64,000 nt of DNA from Acidobacteria bacterium Ga0077551 (GTDB lineage: Bacteria; Pseudomonadota; Alphaproteobacteria; Caulobacterales; Hyphomonadaceae), in contig LNFC01000021.1 of assembly GCA_001464545.1 (NCBI GenBank), positions 62,001 through 126,000 on the forward strand, read 5' to 3'. A program made the position numbers and the translations under genes. Within the stretch, counting starts at the first letter, position 1. Each line of letters opens with the position of its first letter. Below are positions 24,888-32,781 of the stretch, piece by piece. Under the pieces are notes generated by a model. The model ran no database searches. It saw only the letters and a list, made by a program, of their open reading frames with translations, and was not told the origin of the DNA.

Positions 24888-26102
24888 CTATTGGTGCTCC
24901 TTCAGGCCGAGCACACGCTTGGCAATGACATTGAGATTGATCTCGGACGTGCCGCCCTCGATCGAGTTGCCTTTCGAGCGCAGCCACTGGCGCGTGACTT
25001 TCTTGGCATTCTTGTCGAAGCCCTCGCCTTCCCAGCCGAGACCCTCGGTGCCGAGCGCCTCGATCAGCAGCTCGTGCCGGTCCTGGTTCATCTTGGCTGC
25101 GCCGTATTTCAGGATCGATGCGGTATGGCCGACCGCCTGACCCGCCTTCGCCTGCTCGGTCTGGCGCTGCACGGTCAGCGAGAAGGCCTTGGCATACATC
25201 CGGTGATCGGTGATGCGGCCGCGCAGGTCGCCATCAAGGATGCGTCCGGCCTCGTCGGTGCCGATATGCTGCTTGGCATAGTCTTCAGGGCCGAGGATGC
25301 CGGAGCCGCCCGTGCCGCCAAAGCCGCCGGCCGAGATCGACGAACGTTCGAACTGCAGCAGGCGCTTGGCAATATCCCAGCCGCCATTCACGCGGCCGAC
25401 GAGCTGGTCCTTGGGCACCTTCACATCGGTGAAGAAGGTTTCGCAGAACGGACTCTCGCCGGAAATCAGCTGGATCGGACGTGCTTCCACGCCGGGCGAT
25501 TTCATGTCGAACAGGATGAAGCTGATGCCCTCATGCTTGGTCGAGGTATCCGTGCGCACGAGGCAGAAGATCCAGTCGGCCTTGTCGGCATAGGAGGTCC
25601 ACACCTTCTGGCCGTTGATCAGGTAATGGTCGCCCTTGTCCTCGCAGCGCGTCTGCAGGCCGGCGAGGTCAGAGCCCGCGCCCGGTTCCGAATAGCCCTG
25701 GCACCAGCGGGTCTTGCCCTTCAGGATATCCGGGATGAAGCGCGCTTTTTGCTCATGGTTGCCGAACTCGAGCAGCGCCGGGCCGAACATCCAGAGGCCG
25801 AACGAGAACAGCGGCGGGCGCGCCTTGATGCGGCGCAGCTCCTGCTCCAGCACGCGCGCCTCATCGCGGTTGAGACCACCGCCGCCATATTCCTTTGGCC
25901 ATTCCGGCGAGGTCCAGCCCTTCTCGCCCATCCGGTCGAGCCAGAGTTTGGACTCCGGGTTCTTGAAGGTCGCGTTGCGGCCGCCCCAGACCACTTCGTC
26001 GTCCGGCATCGGCGTGCGCATCGAGGGTGGGCAGTTCTCCTCCAGCCACTTGCGCGTCTCGACACGGAATTCTTCGAGTTGCTCGGCATTGTCATAGGCC
26101 AT
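24888..26102 (-). CDS. Acyl-CoA dehydrogenase, larger subunit of a pair
   Basis: A 404-residue FadE-type flavoprotein that introduces a 2,3 double bond into an acyl-CoA. Conserved WCQGYSEPGAGSDLAGL and DHYLINGQKVWTSYA line the FAD site. The catalytic Glu is E382 in SIEGGTSEI, which is intact. ATG 26102 has GAGGGAG upstream; a longer frame to 26378 adds about 92 unrelated residues. Being two-base-linked to a second dehydrogenase that lacks the Glu resembles the alpha2beta2 enzymes used for bulky acyl-CoA side chains (steroid-type FadE pairs). Confidence 0.93.
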   Translation of the reverse strand: MAYDNAEQLEEFRVETRKWLEENCPPSMRTPMPDDEVVWGGRNATFKNPESKLWLDRMGEKGWTSPEWPKEYGGGGLNRDEARVLEQELRRIKARPPLFSFGLWMFGPALLEFGNHEQKARFIPDILKGKTRWCQGYSEPGAGSDLAGLQTRCEDKGDHYLINGQKVWTSYADKADWIFCLVRTDTSTKHEGISFILFDMKSPGVEARPIQLISGESPFCETFFTDVKVPKDQLVGRVNGGWDIAKRLLQFERSSISAGGFGGTGGSGILGPEDYAKQHIGTDEAGRILDGDLRGRITDHRMYAKAFSLTVQRQTEQAKAGQAVGHTASILKYGAAKMNQDRHELLIEALGTEGLGWEGEGFDKNAKKVTRQWLRSKGNSIEGGTSEINLNVIAKRVLGLKEHQ

Positions 26103-26221
26103 CGGCTTACTCCCTCGGATGGTGCTGTCTTTGGACGCCACCCTAAGCCCGGTGCCTGCGTCCGCCAAGCGGTCACGCGGCGTCAGAAAGACAAAGCAAA
26201 GCCGCGAACGGACACCGAACG

Positions 26222-26899
26222 TTACGCTTCCGGAACAATCTTCCCGGCGTCCGCCCGGTGCGGCGTCTTCGCCCAGAAGTTCGGACATTTCGCGAGGCCG
26301 TACAGCGCCCGGCCCATCGCAATGGATTGTAGCGGCCAGTAGACCGGCAGTGTCGCCGCCAGCGCCGCCCGGCGCCAATCCTTCCGGCCGGGCGCCGCGA
26401 GCGCCATCCCCATTCCGGCTGCATACGGCGCCGCCGCCAGTTGCGCCGCTGTGTCTGCCTCATCCTTGAGCGCGATGAGCAGCGTGTAGACCGGCCGGTC
26501 CCCGTCCTCGTCCGCCGGGGGCCCTCCCGAAGTGGCGGCCAAACTGCTCTCACGCAGTCCGCACAGGTAAAGCCAGATCCGGAACAGCAGGACGGCGCCG
26601 AATACCGCAACGCCCAGAAGCCCGCAGACGCCGACCAGCAGGTCCGGTGCCATCAGCCCTCCGGAGCCAAGCAGGGCAAACCCCTGCAGGAACGCGAGGC
26701 GCTGGCCCTCACTCAGGGTTTGCAAGGCAGATTTCCCAGGATGGCGCAGCAGCAACCCAAAGGCGGCCGCATGCGCCGCGCGCCGGCTGGGCGCGGGCTC
26801 TGCAAGCCCGGGCGCCCCAGGCCTTCCGGCTCGTTCGAAGAAGCCTTCCCCATCGGCTGCCATGCCGAGAAACCTACAACTTCCCCACAGGTTTTTCAC
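26222..26899 (-). pseudogene. GT2 glycosyltransferase remnant lacking its catalytic core
   Basis: A 225-residue open frame whose two ends look like different parts of a membrane GT2 (cellulose-synthase-like) glycosyltransferase. The N-terminal half has HPGKSALQTLSEGQRLAF, two TM helices (about 78-115), and then PVYTLLIALKDEAD, the usual start of the GT2 domain. About 15 residues later the sequence jumps to C-terminal-type membrane sequence ending LPVYWPLQSIAMGRALYGL and NFWAKTPH. The DxD and QxxRW-bearing middle is absent. The frame stays open, so this is probably an in-frame internal deletion. A new small membrane protein is the alternative. Confidence 0.55.
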
Positions 26900-26923
26900 A
26901 AACCTGAGATTGAAGTCATTTCT

Positions 26924-27874
26924 CTAGCGTAACAATTCCGATCCTAGCAAGTGCCCGCTTGTCCAGGCCGCTTCGACGCGTGCGCCGAGGTGCCAGTCCC
27001 CGCAAGTGGCGAGACCCGTTTGCGGGTCCAGCTGGAACGGCGTGCCGAGCGGCTCGGCCACCCGCGCATACCGCCAGCGGTGCGCCTGCGAGAAGACGGG
27101 CGCGCCGGCACCCGTCTGTTCACGGAAGGATTCCACAAGCCGCGCCGCGACCTTTTCCGCCGAGGCTTCAAGGTTGGCCGCAGACCATTCGGGCCGCGCG
27201 TGCAGCACCCAGGTTTCGGCGTCGGTGCGTCCGAACTTCGACGAGTTGCGCGCCGTCCAGCCGAGCGGGCCATCCGAGGGCTCGAAACTCAGGCTGACGA
27301 TACGGGTCGGCTCGTCATAGGCCAGCATGGCAGCCCAGCACGGCTCGGATTTTATCTTCTTCGCGTTCGCCGCCAGCTCCGGCGACGCCGCCGCCAGCAG
27401 AACGGCCGCCTGTTCGGCTGGTACGGCGACGATCACCCGCTCGAAATTTCCAGCGGCCGAGCCATCCGCAAACCTCAGGTTCCAGCGGCCGGGTCCGCCT
27501 TCCAGCGCGCTGACTTCCGCGCCCCAGGACACGTCCAGCGCCGCCGCCATGGATTTGAGGATGCTGTTCATCCCCGGCGCCCCGACAAAGCGCTCGGAGG
27601 CCTTTCCCGGCGCATCCTCGTCATCCCACGGCGCGGCGACGCCGGCCGAAAGCCAACGCGATACCGCCGCCCGGAACCCTTCCGAGCGAGCCGTGAAATA
27701 CTGTGCGCCGTGATCGAACGTGACATTCGCGCCGTTGATGCTGGCCCGGCGCGTCGCCATCCGGCCGCCCGCGCCCCGGCCCTTGTCAAACAGCCGTACG
27801 GATCGGCCTTGTGCCGACAGCGTCTCGGCGGCCGAAAGTCCGGCCATGCCGGCGCCGACAATCGCTATGGTCAT
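26924..27874 (-). CDS. FAD-dependent oxidoreductase, renalase-like
   Basis: A 316-residue flavoprotein with the N-terminal dinucleotide fold IAIVGAGMAGLSAAETL, followed by FDKGRGAGGRMATRR, the signature of the renalase/amine-oxidase group, and HGAQYFTARSE. The C-terminal half carries RWRYARV and the second FAD motif GDWHLGARVEAAWTSG. Renalases oxidise aberrant dihydro-NAD(P) isomers; assignment beyond the family is inference. It is divergent from the photolyase gene, with about 100 bases shared between them, and such oxidases often sit beside photolyases. Confidence 0.88.
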   Translation of the reverse strand: MTIAIVGAGMAGLSAAETLSAQGRSVRLFDKGRGAGGRMATRRASINGANVTFDHGAQYFTARSEGFRAAVSRWLSAGVAAPWDDEDAPGKASERFVGAPGMNSILKSMAAALDVSWGAEVSALEGGPGRWNLRFADGSAAGNFERVIVAVPAEQAAVLLAAASPELAANAKKIKSEPCWAAMLAYDEPTRIVSLSFEPSDGPLGWTARNSSKFGRTDAETWVLHARPEWSAANLEASAEKVAARLVESFREQTGAGAPVFSQAHRWRYARVAEPLGTPFQLDPQTGLATCGDWHLGARVEAAWTSGHLLGSELLR

Positions 27875-27978
27875 GGCGGCCTCCCTCGCCTTTTAGAAGG
27901 GAGTTAGGGCGGTAGCCCGGGTAGTCCAGCCTGAGGTTGCCCCTTGAAGCGCCGGAACCTTTGTTCTATGTTTGTTCC

Positions 27979-29562
27979 ATGTCTGGTGTTCATGTCGTCT
28001 GGTTCAAACGGGACCTTCGGGTCCATGACCACGCCCCGCTGCTGGCAGCTGCGGCGAGCGGCGCGCCTGTACTCCCGCTTTACATCTTCGAGCCGGGCTA
28101 CTGGGCCCAGCCGGAACATTCCCGCCGGCAGTTCGATTTCCTGATCGACTCGCTTCGCGAACTCGACGTAGCGCTCGAAGCCCGCGGCAGCCGGCTGGTC
28201 GTACGAACGGGGCACGCGACGGACGTGCTTTCCGCGCTCCACCGCGACTACGGCCTCGAAGCAATCCACGCGCATGAGGAAACCGGGCTGCAATGGATGT
28301 ATGACCGGGACCGTCAGGTGCGCCGCTGGGCGCGCAATGCCGGAATCTCGGTGCGCGAACAGGCCCAGCACGGCGTCATGCGCGCTCTCAAGTCGCGTGA
28401 CGGCTGGGCGGCGCGCTGGGAGCAGCGGATGTCCGAGCCCCGCGGCAAGGCGCCGGACAGCCTCCGCGCGCCGGCCCTTCCCGCCTCACACTGGCCTATC
28501 GCCGAAGATTTCGGCCTCGGCGCAGACGACTGCCCGGCCCGCCAGCCGGGCGGGCGCAGCGCCGGGGTCGAATGCCTGCGCTCCTTCCTTGAAGAGCGCG
28601 GGCGCACCTATCGCCGTGACATGTCGAGCCCGCTCAGCGGCGCCGAAGCCTGCTCGCGCCTGTCGCCGCACCTGGCCTTCGGCACCGTGTCGTTGCGCGA
28701 AGCCTGGCAGGCCGCACGCCGCGCCCGCAGCGTGCAGGCGGCCCAGCGCGACGAGACCTTCGCGGCCTCGATCGACAGTTTCATCTCGCGCCTCTACTGG
28801 CACTGCCACTTCATCCAGAAGCTGGAAGACCAGACCTCGCTGGAGAGCCGCAACCTGCACCCCGCCTATGACGGCCTGCGCCCACGCCCCGAAGCGTCCG
28901 ACCCGCGCCTCGAAGCCTGGATCGAAGGCCGCACGGGCTTTCCTTTCCTCGACGCCTGCATGCGCTCGCTGAAAGCGACCGGCTGGCTGAACTTCCGGAT
29001 GCGCGCCATGGCGATGGGCTTCGCCTCGCACCATCTCTGGCTTGACTGGAAAGTGCCGGCCGAACGCCTTGCCGCGCGCTTCACGGATTTCGAGGCCGGC
29101 ATCCACTACGCGCAGGCGCAGATGCAGTCCGGCACGACGGGCATCAACACGCCGCGCATCTACAATCCGGTGAAACAATCCCGCGATCAGGATCCGCAAG
29201 GCGCGTTCATCCGCCAATGGGTGCCGGAACTTGCGGGGCTGACGGACGCCTTCCTGCATGCGCCCTGGGAAGCGCCGCCCGAGATCCTTTCCGCCGCCGG
29301 CATCGTATTGGGGCAGACTTATCCGATGCGGATGGTGGACCACATGGCTGCAGCCGAAGAAGCCCGGACCCGGATCGCCGCCGTGCGCCGAGCGCCCGGT
29401 CATGCCTCCGCCGCCGATGACATCCAGGCCAGGCATGGCAGCCGCCGCTCCGGCATCGCGGCGACCGGCCAACGCCGCCGGGCCGCTTCCCGCGGGCCGG
29501 AGCGCAAGTCCGCCCCGCCCGCCCAGCTCAGCCTCGATCTCGGCCTGACGCATGCCTCGTAA
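27979..29562 (+). CDS. Deoxyribodipyrimidine photolyase / cryptochrome family
   Basis: A 527-residue blue-light flavoprotein that repairs cyclobutane dimers or acts as a cryptochrome. The N-terminal antenna domain begins [19 protein letters not shown]. The helical FAD domain includes [35 protein letters not shown] and [21 protein letters not shown] 27979 removes 14 unlikely residues. After residue about 455 comes a basic, low-complexity tail ending in AQLSLDLGL, which matches the hexapeptide form of the DNA sliding-clamp motif. A DUF2256 gene overlaps its last 11 bases, a common partner of this photolyase type. Confidence 0.93.
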   Translation: MSGVHVVWFKRDLRVHDHAPLLAAAASGAPVLPLYIFEPGYWAQPEHSRRQFDFLIDSLRELDVALEARGSRLVVRTGHATDVLSALHRDYGLEAIHAHEETGLQWMYDRDRQVRRWARNAGISVREQAQHGVMRALKSRDGWAARWEQRMSEPRGKAPDSLRAPALPASHWPIAEDFGLGADDCPARQPGGRSAGVECLRSFLEERGRTYRRDMSSPLSGAEACSRLSPHLAFGTVSLREAWQAARRARSVQAAQRDETFAASIDSFISRLYWHCHFIQKLEDQTSLESRNLHPAYDGLRPRPEASDPRLEAWIEGRTGFPFLDACMRSLKATGWLNFRMRAMAMGFASHHLWLDWKVPAERLAARFTDFEAGIHYAQAQMQSGTTGINTPRIYNPVKQSRDQDPQGAFIRQWVPELAGLTDAFLHAPWEAPPEILSAAGIVLGQTYPMRMVDHMAAAEEARTRIAAVRRAPGHASAADDIQARHGSRRSGIAATGQRRRAASRGPERKSAPPAQLSLDLGLTHAS

Positions 29563-29710
29563 GCCGGGCAGCGGCAAAGCCGTCGCCAAGCGCGACCTCC
29601 CGGTAAAGGTCTGCGCCCGTTGCGCCCGGCCGTTCACCTGGCGCAAGAAATGGGAACGGGTCTGGGATGAGGTTCGATTCTGCTCCGACCGGTGCCGGTC
29701 CGCGCGCTGA
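29552..29710 (+). CDS. DUF2256 small Cys-rich protein
   Basis: A 52-residue protein, probably missed by length filters. It reads [20 protein letters not shown], then [18 protein letters not shown], then [14 protein letters not shown]. The CxxC and CxxxC pairs suggest a single zinc-binding knuckle, and the FTWRKKWE core is diagnostic of DUF2256. Its ATG lies 11 bases inside the photolyase end, so the two are translationally coupled. The family is repeatedly found next to cryptochrome/photolyase genes but has no known function; helping the photolyase or binding nucleic acid are guesses. Confidence 0.88.
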   Translation: MPRKPGSGKAVAKRDLPVKVCARCARPFTWRKKWERVWDEVRFCSDRCRSAR

Positions 29711-29933
29711 ACAATCCATATTGACCTTCGATAAGGATCGGTTTTGACGCCGAAGCCCCGTCTATATTGTTATTCGATGAATTTATGCCCTTGATTTCTT
29801 TAGTTATTATTTTTTTTCGATAATTTAATATTGAAAAACGATAAGTGATGGTCTATCTGCAAGTTGTCGGCAGCGGGATGAGCCCGCCAAGGACAAAAAC
29901 GAACCCACAGACCAGCAACAAGGAGAATTGATC
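29711..29933. other. AT-rich gap with TTCGAT repeats and possible promoter
   Basis: In contrast to its surroundings this gap is AT-rich, with a T tract near 29810. Three TTCGAT-centred near-palindromes are visible: CCTTCGATAAGG at 29725, ATTCGATGAAT at 29772, and TTTCGATAA near 29816. TTGAAA (29831-29836) and TATCTG (29854-29859) are 17 bases apart and could be the promoter of the small ORF that follows. No gene is seen here. Confidence 0.5.
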
Positions 29934-30119
29934 ATGTCCCCCCGCGCCCGTTTCAGCGACATCGGTGCCGAAGCTTTCGCCCCTGTCGCGGCGCTCGCCC
30001 GCCCGACCGGAACCGCCCCTGTCCGGTACCAGCCCGCGAACGATACGGAAGTTGGAGGCCGCATCGATCTCCTCGCCCGCCGCCGCCGCCGCCACAATCG
30101 CTTCGCGCAACGCGCCTAG
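29934..30119 (+). CDS. Small basic protein, unknown
   Basis: A 61-residue ORF beginning at ATG 29934 with a strong AGGAG 8 bases upstream. It is preceded by an AT-rich promoter-like gap and ended by a near-ideal terminator 8 bases after the stop. The product is Arg-rich at its end (DLLARRRRRHNRFAQRA) and has no recognised domain, TM segment or Cys. The expression signals make it more credible than its length suggests, but a non-coding RNA with a chance ORF cannot be excluded. Confidence 0.5.
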   Translation: MSPRARFSDIGAEAFAPVAALARPTGTAPVRYQPANDTEVGGRIDLLARRRRRHNRFAQRA

Positions 30120-30126
30120 CGACCCC

Positions 30127-30168
30127 AGCACCGCCGGGACGCCCCTGACCCCGGCGGTGCTGCTTTTT
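30127..30168 (+). terminator. Intrinsic terminator with 12-bp perfect stem
   Basis: AGCACCGCCGGG (30127-30138) pairs fully with CCCGGCGGTGCT (30150-30161) and is followed by GCTTTTTCTTTC. It ends the short transcript carrying the 61-residue ORF. Confidence 0.92.
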
Positions 30169-30203
30169 CTTTCCCAGCCAAAAAGCCATCAAGGAAACGC
30201 CCC

Positions 30204-30512
30204 ATGTACCGCTCCCTCATCGCCGCCACCCTGGCCGCCGCGACGCTCGCCGCACCGGCTTTCGGCGCCACCGACACCTTCAAGCTCGAAGTCGACTTCT
30301 CGCGCGCCAATCTTGTCACCGAAGAAGGCGCCTCAGCCGAATATGCGAATATCCGCGACCAGGTCGCTGATCGCTGCATCGCCGAGCATGCCGAGATGAC
30401 GTTCGCGAAAACCTTTGCCGTCGAAGCCTGCACGAGCCGCACCCTCTCAAAAGCGGTGCGTGAGATCGCCGACCCCGTCCTGACTTCGGTTCACCTCGAA
30501 GCCAAGGGCTGA
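30204..30512 (+). CDS. UrcA family protein
   Basis: A 102-residue exported protein. The signal peptide ends at APAFGA (about residue 21). The mature part (FKLEVDFSRANLVTEEGASAEYANIRDQVADRCI ... VEACTSRTLSKAVREI) matches the UrcA pattern: a short strand followed by helices with two spaced Cys, here C at about 62 and 79, that may form a disulfide. UrcA proteins are numerous in Caulobacterales and sphingomonads and have no known role. It stands between two terminators, so it is expressed alone. Confidence 0.78.
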   Translation: MYRSLIAATLAAATLAAPAFGATDTFKLEVDFSRANLVTEEGASAEYANIRDQVADRCIAEHAEMTFAKTFAVEACTSRTLSKAVREIADPVLTSVHLEAKG

Positions 30513-30578
30513 GCCCCCGACAGCGCTGCCGCGGCCCCCTGCCTCTCACTCACGCGCCAAGCCGCGACAGCGTGACTG

Positions 30579-30617
30579 CCGCCTTCATCCCCGCCAGGAT
30601 GGAGGCGGTTCTTTTTT
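30579..30617 (+). terminator. Intrinsic terminator after UrcA gene
   Basis: CCGCCTTCATCC pairs with GGATGGAGGCGG (one G-U) around a 6-base loop and is followed by TTCTTTTTT, in the gap between convergent genes. Confidence 0.88.
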
Positions 30618-30628
30618 GCGCTTGCGGC

Positions 30629-31156
30629 TTAGTCGGCGTCGCCGTCCCGGAAGTCCTTCGCCCGAAGGATGTGCATCAGACGGAACTGCGCGGGCACAAA
30701 TGTGCCGTCTCGCTCGGCTTCAAAAAGCGCGGCGCAGCTGGTCGGGAATTTCTCGTTGAGCCGCAGCGAGGCCTGATGATCGGCCGCGCCGCCTTCACGC
30801 AGGATCGCGAGCGCGAAATCATGCAGGCCAGGATTGTGTCCGATCACCATCAAGGTCGATGCCTGATCGTTCTGGGTCACGGCCTCGTTCAGGCCGCGCA
30901 CTCCGGTGAGATAAAGCGACTCCATCGGCCGCACTTTCTCGCCGGTCACCACCGCGGCAACCTCAGAGCAGGTCTCGCGCGCCCGGCGCGCACTGGAGAC
31001 CAGGATGCGTTCCGGCCCCCATCCGAGCGCCACCAGCTCCTCGGCCATGCGCTTTGCATCGGAATGGCCTTGCGGCGTCAGCGCACGGCCAAAGTCGTCG
31101 ACGCCCTCCGACCAGGGCTCGGTCTTGGCATGGCGCATCAGGATGAGCCGCTTCAT
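30629..31156 (-). CDS. Histidine phosphatase, SixA type
   Basis: A 175-residue phosphohistidine/phosphoglycerate-mutase-like phosphatase. The catalytic RHG motif is LILMRHAKTEPW at the N-terminus, and the second His is in VIGHNPGLHDFA. Its small size and SSARRARETC block fit SixA, which removes phosphate from histidine phosphotransfer domains; targets here are unknown. ATG 31156 is chosen because it places the RHG motif at the very start, as in the family; eight extra residues would be added by the next start upstream. Confidence 0.88.
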   Translation of the reverse strand: MKRLILMRHAKTEPWSEGVDDFGRALTPQGHSDAKRMAEELVALGWGPERILVSSARRARETCSEVAAVVTGEKVRPMESLYLTGVRGLNEAVTQNDQASTLMVIGHNPGLHDFALAILREGGAADHQASLRLNEKFPTSCAALFEAERDGTFVPAQFRLMHILRAKDFRDGDAD

Positions 31157-31275
31157 GGACGCACCGGACCCCGGCGGCATTGAGGATTTCTCATCGGCGG
31201 CTTCAGGTAGCTATGGTTGTTCGGGCCTCGTTAGGCACTAGTTTCGCCCCATAAATCAAGTGACAGGAACCGCGA

Positions 31276-31917
31276 ATGAGCCTTTTGATCGGAGACACCG
31301 CGCCGGACTTCGAGGCGGAGACGACCGAAGGCCGCATCCGGTTTCATCAATGGGCCGGAAAGGACTGGGTGATCTTCTTCTCCCACCCCGCCGATTTCAC
31401 CCCCGTCTGCACCACCGAACTCGGTTACACCGCAAAACTCAAGGGCGAGTTCGAGAAGCGCGGCGCCAAAGCGCTGGTCATCTCGGTCGACACCCTGGAA
31501 CACCACCAGACCTGGAGCGCCGACATCGAAGAAACGCAAGGCACGGCGGTCAACTTCCCGATGATCGCCGACACCAACCGCAAGGTCGCGACCCTCTACA
31601 ACATGATCCACCCGAACGCCGATCCGAAGGTCACCGTGCGGGCGGTCTATGTCATCGATCCCGACAAGAAGATCCGCGCCTCGATCATCTACCCGCCGAG
31701 CGCAGGACGGAACTTCGACGAAGTGCTCCGCCTGCTCGACTCCCTGCAGCTGACGGATGGCTACAAGGTGGCCACACCGGTCAACTGGGTCGACGGCGAT
31801 GACGTAATCATCGTGCCCTCGCTTCAGGATCCTGCCGAAATCGCGCAGCTCTTCCCGAAGGGCTACAAGACGCTGAAATCCTACCTGCGCGTCACGCCCC
31901 AGCCCAACAAGCCCTGA
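31276..31917 (+). CDS. Peroxiredoxin, 1-Cys Prx6 type
   Basis: A 213-residue AhpC/TSA-family peroxidase. The peroxidatic Cys is in HPADFTPVCTTELGYTAKL, the Prx6 signature. The long C-terminal domain (NWVDGDDVIIVPSLQDPAE ... YLRVTPQPNK) is typical of the 1-Cys group, and no resolving Cys follows. It detoxifies peroxides in the cytosol. The gene lies just upstream of a PhyR-type regulator, a fitting neighbour for a stress enzyme, but there is an intervening hairpin and separate upstream region. Confidence 0.94.
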   Translation: MSLLIGDTAPDFEAETTEGRIRFHQWAGKDWVIFFSHPADFTPVCTTELGYTAKLKGEFEKRGAKALVISVDTLEHHQTWSADIEETQGTAVNFPMIADTNRKVATLYNMIHPNADPKVTVRAVYVIDPDKKIRASIIYPPSAGRNFDEVLRLLDSLQLTDGYKVATPVNWVDGDDVIIVPSLQDPAEIAQLFPKGYKTLKSYLRVTPQPNKP

Positions 31918-31936
31918 GCGCCGCCCCTTGGTTCGT

Positions 31937-31953
31937 GGACGGAGAATCCGTCC
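31937..31953 (+). terminator. Short perfect hairpin after peroxiredoxin gene
   Basis: GGACGGA and TCCGTCC flank GAA, 20 bases after the stop. No T run follows, so it may pause or protect the message more than terminate it. Confidence 0.4.
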
Positions 31954-32060
31954 CGAAAGCCCTCAAACTGTAACGTGCACGACAGAACCCGGGCCAAACC
32001 ACACGTTGCCGTGTGCCGGAACTTTGTGCACAGTGCGATTCGGGGACACCGGGGCCGGAC

Positions 32061-32774
32061 TTGAAAGCTTCTGACACGATCCAACATCAACTGCCTTATC
32101 TGCGGCGCTATGCCAGAGCCGTGACGGGCGCCGCCGCCCAGGGCGACCTGGCGGTTGAACAGATGCTCGAAACCCTGCTTGCCGACCTTACGGGACAGAT
32201 CACCCGGGTGACCCTGTTCCGCGCCCTCGACATCGCTCTCGCCGGACGTTCGCGCAACTCTCCCCCGGCCCGCCGCGCCCTGCTCCTGACCGCGATGGAA
32301 GGTTTCTCGCAGGCCGACGGCGCCGCCATTCTCGGCGTGCCGGAAACCGAGCTCGCGGGCCTCCTCGCGCAGGCAGAAAGCGACCTCGCCGACACCCCGG
32401 CGAGCCGCATCTGCATCATCGAGGATGAGCCGCTGATCGGCGCCAGCCTGTCACAGATCGCGACCTCGCTCGGCCATACCGTCACCGGGGTCCTGTCGAC
32501 ACATACGTCCGCGGTCGCGCATGCACTGTCCGAAAAGCCGGACCTTATCCTCGCCGACATCCAACTCGCCGATGGCTCACTGGGCACCGAAGCTGTCGCC
32601 GAAATCCGCCGCACGCTCGCCGTTCCGGCGATCTTCATCACGGCCTTTCCGGAACGCCTGCTTACGGGGCGCAGCGGGGAGCCGACCTTCCTGATCCCCA
32701 AACCCTTCAAGCCCTCGCATGTGAAGGCGGTCATCACGCAGGCCCTGTTCGTGCGCAGCGGGACGCGTCCCTAG
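32061..32774 (+). CDS. phyR: PhyR-type general stress response regulator
   Basis: An N-terminal sigma-factor-like domain (HQLPYLRRYARAVTG through GVPETELAGLLAQAE, about residues 8-125) is fused to a C-terminal receiver (ICIIEDEPLIG; phospho-acceptor Asp in LILADIQLADG; IPKPFKPSHV). This is the PhyR anti-anti-sigma design: when phosphorylated it binds NepR and frees the EcfG sigma factor. I chose TTG 32061 (237 residues), which gives the family-length N-terminus. A GTG at 32013 would add 16 residues. It converges on an HWE kinase. No nepR or ecfG gene is in the window, unlike the usual linked arrangement. Confidence 0.88.
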   Translation: MKASDTIQHQLPYLRRYARAVTGAAAQGDLAVEQMLETLLADLTGQITRVTLFRALDIALAGRSRNSPPARRALLLTAMEGFSQADGAAILGVPETELAGLLAQAESDLADTPASRICIIEDEPLIGASLSQIATSLGHTVTGVLSTHTSAVAHALSEKPDLILADIQLADGSLGTEAVAEIRRTLAVPAIFITAFPERLLTGRSGEPTFLIPKPFKPSHVKAVITQALFVRSGTRP

Positions 32775-32781
32775 CGCAGGT

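Noticed and set aside
24891-26342. A 483-codon plus-strand frame opposite the acyl-CoA dehydrogenase
   Set aside because: Exact antisense shadow of a well-supported FadE-type gene.
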